DNA from: an uncultured Methylococcaceae bacterium
GTDB lineage: Bacteria > Pseudomonadota > Gammaproteobacteria > Methylococcales > Methylomonadaceae
Direction of reading: 5' to 3'
Length of the DNA: 64,000 bases
Assembly (NCBI GenBank): GCA_903938485.1
Contig: CAJADF010000040.1
Location: 16,103-80,102, forward strand
Below the pieces are notes generated by a model. It did not search any database. It had not been told where the DNA came from and saw nothing but the letters and a program-made list of their open reading frames with translations. Both the position numbers and the translations under genes were made by a program. Within the stretch, counting starts at the first letter, position 1. The number at the start of each line of letters is the position of its first letter. Below, one piece after another: positions 38,159 through 47,129 of the stretch.

Positions 38159-38860
38159 TTACCAAGTCCTAATATCACCAGTATCTAGGTGTACAAAGTT
38201 ACTTTCTGGATAATAACCTACCCCACCTTTTGCCATTGTTAGCGCTGCTTTTTTGATGGTTTGTGCGTGTATGCCTTCAATTCTGATATCTATAGCACGT
38301 CCTTGTATATGAAAGCTATGCTCAGCTACACCGGAATTTTTTTTTCTTAATGTCGCGTTTGTTATAGGTGCTCTGTAAGCAGAAACAACTTGAATCGGCT
38401 TGTTTATTGATAATCTTTGGTTAAGTTCAAAGAGTTGATCTAATAATGCTGTATCAATAGGGTGTATTTCATTACTGTGGTAATCACGTAGTAAGTGATT
38501 TATTTCTTTAAGCGCCCCTTTAACGTAACGACCTTGTTCAAAGTAGGTTATCTTTAATTTGTCACCTGTTTGAGAGTGAACTAAGTGCAGTGATTTATTG
38601 ACAGCAATTTGTTGGGAAGGATGTACGATTTTTCTATTCAAGGTACTATGAATAATACGTTTATTAACTTCTTTATGGGGAGGATATGCTCGGCCATGCC
38701 CATAATGGTGAGGTTCTAGGATGGGCCTTACTTTAGCTGAGGCAATATCAGAAACTGCTAATGAAATTAGAGATCCATATGCAAGTTTTTTAAGGAAGTT
38801 GCGTCTTTCAGATATCTCTATTTCCTCATCGTTAATAGTCTGTGTTTTTATAGTGTCCAT
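38159..38860 (-). CDS. DUF882 (YcbK-type) M15-like peptidoglycan hydrolase, Tat signal
   Basis: The 233-residue protein has a twin-arginine-type signal (ERRNFLKKLAYGSLISLAVSDIASA), so it is probably exported folded. The C-terminal DUF882/peptidase M15 domain shows VVSAYRAPITNATLR, SFHIQGRAIDIRIEG and a final FVHLDTGDIRTW. His/Asp residues in these blocks are the usual zinc ligands. It likely cuts peptidoglycan peptides. An ATG 4 codons upstream (38872) could also be used. It is divergent from the QEGLA gene. Confidence 0.87.
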   Translation of the reverse strand: MDTIKTQTINDEEIEISERRNFLKKLAYGSLISLAVSDIASAKVRPILEPHHYGHGRAYPPHKEVNKRIIHSTLNRKIVHPSQQIAVNKSLHLVHSQTGDKLKITYFEQGRYVKGALKEINHLLRDYHSNEIHPIDTALLDQLFELNQRLSINKPIQVVSAYRAPITNATLRKKNSGVAEHSFHIQGRAIDIRIEGIHAQTIKKAALTMAKGGVGYYPESNFVHLDTGDIRTW

Positions 38861-38988
38861 AACTAATTCCAAATTGACGCGTTGAGTTAAGTATCCCTAT
38901 TTAGTCTTAAAATAATCTTAAGTTTTATAAAAAAATGTTAAATAAATTGTATTGATAGATTTATTTATGAAAACAATTATTTTATCAG

Positions 38989-39018
38989 TTGATGTCTGCG
39001 TCTTGATTCTGCTATATA
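38989..39018 (+). promoter_or_regulatory. Candidate promoter of the QEGLA-motif gene
   Basis: TTGATG (38989-38994) with an 18-base spacer and TATATA (39013-39018) lies 60 bases before the ATG, which is preceded by ACGGAAG. Matches are moderate and the flanking DNA is AT-rich. Confidence 0.35.
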
Positions 39019-39077
39019 TATGCTGAAGTTGTGTAAATAAATTGTCGCTAACGATACATTACTAACGGAAGATAAGC

Positions 39078-40364
39078 ATGAGTAACAAAATCGTTAAACC
39101 ATCAACATATTTAACAGAAGTTAAAGCGTTGTCTGATCGTATTGTTAAAGCCCAACAACCTATTCGAATATTGGATGCTATTAAATGGGATGATGGTATT
39201 AAACAAACATTTTTCAATGAAAAATGTAAGAATCCTCCTAAAGTCACTATTGATTATTATAAAAATAGGCCCTTAGGATTTGATACAGCAGATAAGAAAT
39301 TAGAGTTTTATCAAATTGAGCGAGATTTAGTTCGAAAATTAGGTCAACTAAATCCTCTCAGTGTAATTATGCGACGAATCTGCAGAGAGTATCAGGATGT
39401 TGTTAGTATGCTAGATGCTAGAGGTACGCCCTTATTTTCTAATATTTCCCAAGAACTATATGGTTCTTCACAAGATGTTTTTCATGTTGGTGATCCGACT
39501 ATTGCTGAATTAGGCAGTATGATGGAGTTAACATTAGATCCTCTTATTCAGCTTGATTGCGAGGAACCAAAGACCATCGGAGCTAAAGAGGCCGTCGCTA
39601 TTCTTAATGAGAAAATAGAAAATGTATTTCCAGGTGATGGGCTTCGTGCGATGTTAAGTGATGGTATTATTGCTGATGCTGCAGCGGGAACTGATTATAT
39701 TAAGTTGCGATCTGATGCGATGTTTAACATGCGTGATTTAAGAGTTCTTGAGGTTCATGAGATTTGGGTGCATCTAGGTACCACACTTAATGGTATGGCC
39801 CAGCCTTATTGTACTTTTTTGGGTAAGGGTCCACCATCGGCTACGGTTACACAAGAGGGTTTGGCTGTATTGATGGAAATTTTAACCTTCAGTTCTACAC
39901 CTCATAGATTGATGCGCTTAATTAACCGAGTCCGTGCCATTACATTAATAGAAGAAGGTGCTGACTTTATGGATATTTTTAAGTTTTTTCAAGAGAAAGG
40001 TTTAGATGATGAAGATAGTTATGCTTTTACTAGTCGTGTTTTTAGAGGAACCACCTATAATGGTATGCCTTTTACAAAAGACTTAACTTATATTAAGGGC
40101 TTTGTTCTTACCTACAATTTTATGCGACTGGCTGTTATAAAGGGCAAGCCAGATCGTATCCCACTATTATTTTGTGGTAAGACGATGATTGAAGACATGA
40201 AAGTTTTAGCTGATTTAGTGGAAGAAGGAACTGTTATTCCCCCACACTTTTTGCCACCACAATTTAAAGATTTAATGGGGCTAGCTGCTTGGTTAAGTTT
40301 TAGCCGTTTTATGACGTCGTTGAACTTTAGGCAATTAGAACAGGATTATGCCAACATTCTTTGA
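39078..40364 (+). CDS. QEGLA-motif protein (TIGR02421 / DUF1704), metallopeptidase-like
   Basis: The 428-residue protein matches the family named flavohaemoglobin-expression-modulating QEGLA protein, which shares DUF1704 with MATCAP-type tyrosine carboxypeptidases. It contains VHEIWVHLGTTLNG, giving HExxxH at about residues 228-233, and TVTQEGLAVLME about 30 residues later, where Glu can be the third zinc ligand. GSSQDVFHVGDPTI and GMPFTKDLTYIKGFV are further conserved blocks. No signal peptide. The bacterial substrate is unknown. The next gene on the strand is the SNF2 helicase, 125 bases away. Confidence 0.85.
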   Translation: MSNKIVKPSTYLTEVKALSDRIVKAQQPIRILDAIKWDDGIKQTFFNEKCKNPPKVTIDYYKNRPLGFDTADKKLEFYQIERDLVRKLGQLNPLSVIMRRICREYQDVVSMLDARGTPLFSNISQELYGSSQDVFHVGDPTIAELGSMMELTLDPLIQLDCEEPKTIGAKEAVAILNEKIENVFPGDGLRAMLSDGIIADAAAGTDYIKLRSDAMFNMRDLRVLEVHEIWVHLGTTLNGMAQPYCTFLGKGPPSATVTQEGLAVLMEILTFSSTPHRLMRLINRVRAITLIEEGADFMDIFKFFQEKGLDDEDSYAFTSRVFRGTTYNGMPFTKDLTYIKGFVLTYNFMRLAVIKGKPDRIPLLFCGKTMIEDMKVLADLVEEGTVIPPHFLPPQFKDLMGLAAWLSFSRFMTSLNFRQLEQDYANIL

Positions 40365-40437
40365 GTGAGCTGTTTGGGAAGTTGATTATATTTATATCAA
40401 TTTCATATCGTTTTATAGAAGTTAATGCTATAAAAAA

Positions 40438-40461
40438 CTACACCTTATTTAAAAGGTGTAG
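40438..40461. repeat. 9-bp hairpin between the QEGLA and SNF2 genes
   Basis: CTACACCTT and AAGGTGTAG enclose six bases. It is preceded by A6 on the plus strand, so the T-tract of a terminator would be on the minus strand, where no nearby gene needs one. It could form a structured leader 29 bases before the SNF2 start. Confidence 0.4.
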
Positions 40462-40489
40462 ATGTCAAGTGTTATAAAATTACGTATCA

Positions 40490-43400
40490 ATGAAAGATAA
40501 ATTTATTAGTTTTTTTAATGCTTTAAGTAAAGATGAACAACAGGTTTTACTTGTATTAGCTGTCGTATATGCGCCTATTGTACAGTCAAATTTACAAGCT
40601 TTATTGAAGTTACTTGCTTGTGTTGAACCTAAAAAATTAGCCCTTATTGATAGGCATTTAGGCGAGAAGTTACAGCAATCAGGTGTGGTTTTAGTAAATG
40701 CAGATGGTTGGCAGTGCAATAAAAAAATTGCTGAGCATTTAATGCGTATAGCGGTGAATGAGCCTTGGTTTAATAAGTTAGTTCAATATTTAATAGCTCA
40801 GCCAAGTTATTACTATCCAGTGAGGCTTGATGTTTTTCACGCTATTAAACAATTGCGAATTTTTTTATATCAAGAAAATATTGCTGCATTTTCTGCAAAC
40901 ATCGATTATTTTTATAACTCATATCCTCAGCACTTTACTGAGGCGATGAATGATATATTCTTTAATGAATATCAGTCTATTTGGTTTACTGCTTTACCAG
41001 ATGAAATCAAAAGCACGGTTTTAAAATACTATTTAAAAGATAGTTATTTCTACTTAATTGATGATTCTTTCCAATATAAGCTTCTAGAGTCTTTCTTTGG
41101 TAAAAAAAGACATAAAAATCAAAATATTGTTCATGTGATACTTTCTGAACGTTTGGTTAGAGGCGTATTTAAAGATGCTGAAACATGGTTAGTAGGAGAT
41201 TATTCTTATGAAGGTTTAAAGCTATTAGCCACATTAAGGTTTTTGGAAAATAAGAATGACGAAGCTATCATTTACTTTCAGACTGCTCTGAAGGTTTTAA
41301 AAAAAGAGTCTGGTAAACGAAACGTAGTTATTGAGGGGTTAGAAGGTTATTTTTATAACTTAGCATTACTTAAAAGCCGACAGTTACCTAATTTGGTTTT
41401 ACTCAGGCAACAATTGAAGGTTGCACAAAAGCAAGGGAGCTCAAGTCCCTTTAATGGTTTAAATTTGATGCTGTTAGAAGTTGTTGATATTTATCAGGGG
41501 CGACTCAATATTGAGCAAAGTGTTTTTTTAATAATTAAAAAAACCTCAGCCTATGAGCATTTGTTTCAGGGTTTACTTTTATATTGGTTGTCTGTTTTAG
41601 ATGTGTTGACGCAAGGTGATAATAATCAATTTGTTATAAAGTTAGCTGAGTATTGTCAAAAGGCTCATCAGTTAAGTTATGGTTGGTTTGCTTGTCTTAG
41701 CGCCGCATTTTTGGTGAGAATTGAATATAAACATGATTCATGTGAGAAGATTTTTAATCAAAGTGCTCAACTACCTTTTTGTGAATTGATTGATTTATTG
41801 CCGCAAGTATCTTCATGGCAAAGAGCTTTAGACGCACTAACACAGTTAACTACTCATCCAGAGGAATCTGCACACAAGGAGTTGCGAATCATTTGGTCGT
41901 TAGAACTACAAAAAGATAAAATAATTTTAGAGCCTAAAGAGCAACGATTAGGCTTGGGCGGGAGATGGACTAAAGGCAGAATAATAGCTTTAAAAAAACT
42001 GCACAATAATATTGATGAATTTGATTTTTTATCAGAGCAGGATAAACGTATTTGCGCCCATATACAGATCACTAAAGAAAATGATTATTATGGCTATTCA
42101 TCAAGAGAAAAATACATATTATCAAGCTACGCAATTACTGAATTAGTAGGGCATCCTGCAGTATTTTGGTCACATCAAGAGGCATATGATCATCCGATAG
42201 ATATCAAGCTGTTTGAGCCACAATTATTGGTAAAAGAGGTACAAGATAAATTACATATTTCTTTGCTTCCTCCAATTGCACAAGAAAAAATAATAGTGCA
42301 GAAGACAGCAAATAATGGTTTGCAGGTTTATGTTATTAATGATTCTCATCGACAAGTTGCTGAAATATTGGGTCAGGAGGGTTTAATCGTCCCAATATCT
42401 GCACGACAACAGGTCATTGATTCTATTTCCTCAATAGCATCTATGCTAACGGTGCAATCTGATATTGGCGGTACTTCAAGCTCTGCAACAACAGTAGAGG
42501 CTGATAGTCGTCTACACATTCATTTACAACCTGTGGGTCAAGGTATTCAGGTTGATATTTTTGTGCAACCATTTTTAGAGGGTGGACCTCTTTATATACC
42601 TTGTTCTGGAGGATCAACTGTACTTGCAGAAATAGACGGTAAGCAGTACCAAACAACTCGTGATATCGATTTGGAAAATCAATATTTGAATCAAGTTATA
42701 GAGCAGTGTCCCGAGTTGTATTCTGTTAAAGAGCCAAGGTGGAAGTTAGATGATGCTGAATCTTCTTTGGAGGCATTGTTGCAACTGCAAAATTTGGGTG
42801 ATTATGTTTTATTGGAATGGCCTAAAGATAAGAAAATTAAGTTGAGTCGTGAGACAGGATTATCTCGAGCGCAATTTTCAGTGCGTAAAGAAAAGGATTG
42901 GTTTAGTGTTGAGGGTAACGTAGAAGTCGATAACGGTGAAGTGTTGGATATGCAGCGTTTAATGACCTTGTTAAATGGCACAACCAGTCGGTTTCTGCAG
43001 CTTGAAGATGGTCAGATTATCGCTTTAACCCGGGAATTAAGACAGCGTTTAGATGATCTTTCGGGTATCGGAGAACTGCATAAAGATCAAGTTCGTTTTC
43101 ATCCCTTGGCGGCTTTGGCCTTGGATGAAATAACCTCAGGTATGGCTGTTACCGCCAGTCAACCGTGGTTAGACCAGCTTACTCGCTTAAATGAAATGGG
43201 CGATTTAAATCCTAAGCCCCCTTCGACCTTAAAAGGCGAATTGCGCGATTATCAACACGAAGGCTTTCAATGGATGATGCGTTTGGCACATTGGGGAGCT
43301 GGAGCCTGTTTAGCCGATGACATGGGTTTGGGTAAGACGATTCAGGCAATTGCTTTAATTTTGGCAAGAGCGCCACAAGGCCCGACCTTAATTTTAGCTC

Positions 43401-44614
43401 CCACTTCTGTGTGCATTAACTGGTTAGAAGAAGTGGAACGCTTTGCCCCCACTTTGAATGTTTATCAATTTGGGGCGGGTGACAGGCAAGAAATGGTTGA
43501 TAATGCTGGGCCATTTGATTTAATCGTGTCTAGTTATGGCCTGTTACAAACAGAGGCGGATCGTTTAGTGACAAAACGCTGGCATACCTTAGTGGCTGAT
43601 GAGGCTCATGCCATTAAGAACGCGTTAACTAAGCGTTCTAAAGCGGCAATGGCATTACAGGCGGATTTTAAATTAATAACGACCGGTACTCCTATTGAGA
43701 ATCATTTAGGTGAATTATGGAATTTATTTAATTTTATTAATCCTGGTTTGTTGGGGTCATTACAAAACTTTAATCATCGTTATGCCCAAGCCATAGAAAA
43801 TAATAAAGATCATGAGTTGCAGCAAAGGCTTAGAAAATTATTACGACCTTTTATATTGCGTAGACTTAAGACCGATGTATTAACTGAGTTGCCGCCTAGA
43901 ACAGAAGTGACTCTGCATATTGAGTTAAGTCCGGGTGAACGATCTTTTTATGAGGCCTTACGAAGGGATGCAATGAATGCTTTGCTTTCTAATAATGATA
44001 AGTCTGAGCATAAACAACTTAAAATTCTAGCAGAAATAATGAAGTTAAGGCGGGCATGTTGCCATCCTAGCTTAGTCATGGAGGGTAGTACTTTAAGTAG
44101 TTCTAAACTACAGGCTTTTGAAGAGTTAGTTGATGAATTACTGGCTAATAATCACAAAGCGTTGGTGTTTAGTCAGTTTGTTGGTCATCTTAGTATCATT
44201 AGACAATTCCTAGATAAAAAAGGGATTTCTTATCATTATCTAGATGGCTCAACGCCTGTGCCAAAGCGAAAAATTGCGGTTAATTCTTTTCAGGCTGGTG
44301 ATGGTGATTTGTTTTTAATTAGTTTAAAAGCTGGTGGCACGGGTTTAAATCTTACTGCGGCTGATTATGTGATTCATATGGATCCTTGGTGGAATCCAGC
44401 AGTTGAAGATCAGGCCTCCGATCGTGCTCATAGGATGGGTCAAATACGACCTGTGACAGTTTATCGTTTGGTAGCAAAAGATACTATTGAAGATAAGATT
44501 GTTGAGTTACATAAACATAAGCGTGATTTGGCTAGTAGTTTGCTTGAAGGTGGTGAAGTGAGTGGTAAGATGTCGGTTGAAGAAATGATGGAATTAATCA
44601 AAGATATTGTGTAG
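40490..44614 (+). CDS. SNF2-family helicase with a 900-residue N-terminal extension
   Basis: The 1374-residue protein ends in a complete SNF2/Rad54-like ATPase: Walker A LADDMGLGKTIQAI (about residue 935), VADEAHAIKN, TTGTPIENHLGELW, FILRRLKTDV, then the second lobe KALVFSQFVGHL and SDRAHRMGQIRPVTVYRLVAKDTIEDKI (about 1305). Residues 1-900 are mostly helical, begin with a winged-helix-like segment (FFNALSKDEQQVLLVLAVVYAPI), and resemble repeats of unknown fold; a beta-rich part (about 650-870) contains the SNF2-associated region found in bacterial HepA/RapA-like enzymes. It is probably a nucleoid or transcription remodeller. No methylase or nuclease is nearby to suggest a defence system. Confidence 0.88.
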   Translation: MKDKFISFFNALSKDEQQVLLVLAVVYAPIVQSNLQALLKLLACVEPKKLALIDRHLGEKLQQSGVVLVNADGWQCNKKIAEHLMRIAVNEPWFNKLVQYLIAQPSYYYPVRLDVFHAIKQLRIFLYQENIAAFSANIDYFYNSYPQHFTEAMNDIFFNEYQSIWFTALPDEIKSTVLKYYLKDSYFYLIDDSFQYKLLESFFGKKRHKNQNIVHVILSERLVRGVFKDAETWLVGDYSYEGLKLLATLRFLENKNDEAIIYFQTALKVLKKESGKRNVVIEGLEGYFYNLALLKSRQLPNLVLLRQQLKVAQKQGSSSPFNGLNLMLLEVVDIYQGRLNIEQSVFLIIKKTSAYEHLFQGLLLYWLSVLDVLTQGDNNQFVIKLAEYCQKAHQLSYGWFACLSAAFLVRIEYKHDSCEKIFNQSAQLPFCELIDLLPQVSSWQRALDALTQLTTHPEESAHKELRIIWSLELQKDKIILEPKEQRLGLGGRWTKGRIIALKKLHNNIDEFDFLSEQDKRICAHIQITKENDYYGYSSREKYILSSYAITELVGHPAVFWSHQEAYDHPIDIKLFEPQLLVKEVQDKLHISLLPPIAQEKIIVQKTANNGLQVYVINDSHRQVAEILGQEGLIVPISARQQVIDSISSIASMLTVQSDIGGTSSSATTVEADSRLHIHLQPVGQGIQVDIFVQPFLEGGPLYIPCSGGSTVLAEIDGKQYQTTRDIDLENQYLNQVIEQCPELYSVKEPRWKLDDAESSLEALLQLQNLGDYVLLEWPKDKKIKLSRETGLSRAQFSVRKEKDWFSVEGNVEVDNGEVLDMQRLMTLLNGTTSRFLQLEDGQIIALTRELRQRLDDLSGIGELHKDQVRFHPLAALALDEITSGMAVTASQPWLDQLTRLNEMGDLNPKPPSTLKGELRDYQHEGFQWMMRLAHWGAGACLADDMGLGKTIQAIALILARAPQGPTLILAPTSVCINWLEEVERFAPTLNVYQFGAGDRQEMVDNAGPFDLIVSSYGLLQTEADRLVTKRWHTLVADEAHAIKNALTKRSKAAMALQADFKLITTGTPIENHLGELWNLFNFINPGLLGSLQNFNHRYAQAIENNKDHELQQRLRKLLRPFILRRLKTDVLTELPPRTEVTLHIELSPGERSFYEALRRDAMNALLSNNDKSEHKQLKILAEIMKLRRACCHPSLVMEGSTLSSSKLQAFEELVDELLANNHKALVFSQFVGHLSIIRQFLDKKGISYHYLDGSTPVPKRKIAVNSFQAGDGDLFLISLKAGGTGLNLTAADYVIHMDPWWNPAVEDQASDRAHRMGQIRPVTVYRLVAKDTIEDKIVELHKHKRDLASSLLEGGEVSGKMSVEEMMELIKDIV

Positions 44615-44648
44615 TTTAAATTTAACGAGTGGATATTGAGGAGGATTA

Positions 44649-45041
44649 ATGAATAAACAAAAAAATAATACCATAGAAAAATTGATTGTCTTTTCTATGG
44701 TATTAATATCAGTTAGTTATAGTGGTATTGGTCTTGCTCAAGGTACCGTAGAGAAGGCTCTATTATTAGAAAAGCAAGTTGAGTTACCTAGCGAACATAT
44801 AAACTCAAAAGTAATGCGTATTAAGTTTTCACCTGGTTTTAAAACGCCGTGGCATACCCATGAAGGGCCGGGGCCTCGTTATGTGGTAAAAGGTCAGTTA
44901 ACTGTTGTAGAAAATGGTAAAACCAATGTTTATAAAGCAGGTGAGGTATTTTGGGAAACCGGTGCGCTTATGTCAGTAGAGAACACTGGAGTTGATTTTG
45001 CTGAATTGATTATTTTTGAATTAGGTCCTTTAAAAAAATAG
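44649..45041 (+). CDS. Exported cupin-domain protein
   Basis: The 130-residue protein has a signal peptide (LIVFSMVLISVSYSGIGLAQG) and a single cupin barrel. Motif 1 is FKTPWHTHEGPGPRYVVKGQLTV, with His-X-His and a Glu/Gly pair as metal ligands, and motif 2 lies around YKAGEVFWETGALMSVENTG. The usual second-motif His is replaced, so metal binding may be altered. A strong GAGGAGG lies before the ATG, 34 bases after the SNF2 stop. The role is unknown. Confidence 0.85.
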   Translation: MNKQKNNTIEKLIVFSMVLISVSYSGIGLAQGTVEKALLLEKQVELPSEHINSKVMRIKFSPGFKTPWHTHEGPGPRYVVKGQLTVVENGKTNVYKAGEVFWETGALMSVENTGVDFAELIIFELGPLKK

Positions 45042-45065
45042 CTGTAAATACCCTTTAAGTTTAAT

Positions 45066-45093
45066 CCTTAAACCTTTATGTAAAGGTTTAAGG
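45066..45093. repeat. 13-bp perfect inverted repeat after the cupin gene
   Basis: CCTTAAACCTTTA and TAAAGGTTTAAGG are separated by two bases. It starts 25 bases after the cupin stop and is probably a transcription end signal, although no T-tract follows. Confidence 0.5.
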
Positions 45094-45389
45094 TTGATCA
45101 TTGCTAATTATCACTTGGCTTTCAATTTGATAATTAATGCTTCTAACTGTTAAAGCTTATAGTTTGTTCCTTCGTATTCTAATTATTTCAATTGTTACAA
45201 GAAAAGCTTTGTCACACTAAAGTTGTACAAAATAAAATCCCTGTACAGTATTGTTGTGATGAGAGTGGGTGTTGATTTTATTTTTTATAAAACAGTAGCT
45301 TGTGTGTTTTTGTATGTATTATTTTTATATTTATTGAGTCGATATAATACGTAATAATTATTTTTGTACATGTTTTGTAAAACTTTACT

Positions 45390-45418
45390 TTGACAAGTCT
45401 GTTTCTTATTGTTACATT
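45390..45418 (+). promoter_or_regulatory. Candidate sigma-70 promoter of the sigma-factor gene
   Basis: A perfect TTGACA (45390-45395), a 17-base spacer and TACATT (45413-45418, four of six) form the best promoter in the gap. It would give a leader of about 155 bases before the ATG at 45582. Confidence 0.5.
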
Positions 45419-45581
45419 ATTGTGAAATGATTAGTAAACAAATGACGAACTAATTCTTATTCAGGTTTTGGAAAGTCATGAGTTTCTAATCGTATAAAGT
45501 AAGGTAGTTTGCAATCTTGATGACTGGGTGATTGAGGCTACTAAAATAATTATAAGAACATGTTTGCGAGGATTTAGTGCT

Positions 45582-46964
45582 ATGGCTTATTTAAATACGC
45601 AGTTTTCAAAACAAGAGCTAACTTATGTTGTCGATAGTGTTGCGCTACCAAAATCGCAGCCTAAACTAAGGAATACCGAATCAGTTGAATTGACTGAAAA
45701 TAGTAATTTTTACATTGCAAGTCAGTTAAAGGATGAGAAGCAGAAATTAATAAGTTCAATTGCCCAGTTTCCAGTAACCGCATTATGGATATTGAGACAA
45801 TACGAGCAAACAGAGAACCTTAGCATACAAGATGAAGACGGCATCATAGATGCTGAGATTACTAATGAATTAAGTGCTGTTCGTCAATGTTTTGATGTGT
45901 TAATTGATAAATACAATGTTGAAGCAAGTAGCGGTGTAATTAAACAAAATTTGATTAATGCTTTACAAGAATTTCCTTTAACATTTAGTGACTTAACTAA
46001 ATTAGTTGATCTAATTGTTTACGCTTATAAATACAGGGGGCTATGTTATCAGCCAAATGCACATCATGGTCATAAAAAATCAGATTTGATCATTAAAAGA
46101 CTTGAAGGCATCAACAGAAGAAATACTGTTAATCAAAATAAATTAAGTGACTTAATGCTTGATTATGATGAGCAGTTTTTGTTTTTATCAAGTGCAGATA
46201 TGCACAAATATTTCGCTGATGTGGTGTTTGCTGAAAACCGTTGGTTAGATCTTAGACAGCAAATTGCTTCGGCAAACTCAAGACTGGTTTTGTTTATTGC
46301 TAATCAATACAAAGGTAATTTCTTAGACTTTGATGACTTAGTGCAAGAAGGCCATACTGGTTTATTGAAAGCCGTAGACAAATTTGATTTTAGATTAGGA
46401 TTTCAGTTTTCAACTTATGCGGGTTATTGGATAAGGCAAGCTATTTCAAGAGCTTTATCTCGTAATGAAAGAGTAGTCAGAGTTCCATGTGGGCAAGTTG
46501 CAAATATTAATAAGGTATTTCGTTGTAAAGATCAATTTCTAAATAAAGAAGGTAGAGAACCCAGTGCTCAAGAACTGGCTGAAGTCACAAAGCTATCTGT
46601 AGATGAGGTTAACAATTTACTCGCTATTTCTCAATCCGCAACAGCATTAGAAGGTTACGAGGATGAAGGTGAAGTTGCATTTGCTCCAATTGATTACATA
46701 GAACAAAACGTATTTACTTCGTCATATAAGCAAATTGCTAAATCTGATCTAGAAGGTCTTCTAACTAAAGCAATTAGTGGTTTAAATGATAGGGAAGCTA
46801 AGGTTATTTGTAGTCATTTTGGTGTAGATGTTGATGAAGCAATGACTCTGCAAGAAATTGGTGTCGAGCTTAATTTAACCCGTGAAAGAGTTCGTCAAAT
46901 TCAAGTGATAGCACTTGAAAAAATTAGACGTAGTTTGGGCGATGAATTAGAAGTTTTTTTGTAA
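45582..46964 (+). CDS. Divergent RpoD-type sigma factor
   Basis: The 460-residue protein starts at ATG 45582 with a GAGGAT site; an upstream GTG (45528) is less likely. Region 2 (about 225-305) reads FDDLVQEGHTGLLKAVDKFDFRLGFQFSTYAGYWIRQAISRAL, region 3 follows, and region 4.2 (about 420-445) reads TLQEIGVELNLTRERVRQIQ. Residues 60-200 parallel the non-conserved region of RpoD (SIAQFPVTALWILRQYEQTE resembles SVAEYPEAITYLLEQYDRVE), but there is no region 1.1. Substitutions such as TWW to GYW and ADQARTIRIPVH to SRNERVVRVPCG set it apart. It is probably an alternative sigma factor derived from RpoD. ftsH follows 165 bases later. Confidence 0.87.
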   Translation: MAYLNTQFSKQELTYVVDSVALPKSQPKLRNTESVELTENSNFYIASQLKDEKQKLISSIAQFPVTALWILRQYEQTENLSIQDEDGIIDAEITNELSAVRQCFDVLIDKYNVEASSGVIKQNLINALQEFPLTFSDLTKLVDLIVYAYKYRGLCYQPNAHHGHKKSDLIIKRLEGINRRNTVNQNKLSDLMLDYDEQFLFLSSADMHKYFADVVFAENRWLDLRQQIASANSRLVLFIANQYKGNFLDFDDLVQEGHTGLLKAVDKFDFRLGFQFSTYAGYWIRQAISRALSRNERVVRVPCGQVANINKVFRCKDQFLNKEGREPSAQELAEVTKLSVDEVNNLLAISQSATALEGYEDEGEVAFAPIDYIEQNVFTSSYKQIAKSDLEGLLTKAISGLNDREAKVICSHFGVDVDEAMTLQEIGVELNLTRERVRQIQVIALEKIRRSLGDELEVFL

Positions 46965-47129
46965 TGTACAAAGTTGTTAAAGATAGATAAGATGAAATTC
47001 TACTGAAAACGTAGGAAAGAATAATTTAAGACTGATGACAGGGTAACGTGGAAACATCGAGTTTTGAATAATGATTTAGGTAACCCCAACGCTACTATTG
47101 ATCTTTATTTAAGATCAGGAGATTAAACC

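Larger units (their letters stand above)
45042..45581. other. 540-base gap upstream of the sigma-factor gene
   Basis: No credible gene is present. It holds a perfect hairpin (45066-45093), a strong candidate promoter (45390-45418) and about 160 bases of leader before the ATG. The remaining sequence is very AT-rich, with TGTACA-type short palindromes (GTACAAAATAAAATCCCTGTACAG near 45230 has similar ends) that could be operator-like but are unproven. Confidence 0.5.

Noticed and set aside
40490..44614. SNF2 protein as part of a DISARM or other defence island
   Set aside because: No methyltransferase, nuclease, phospholipase or defence-type partner lies within 10 kb, and neighbours are housekeeping genes.
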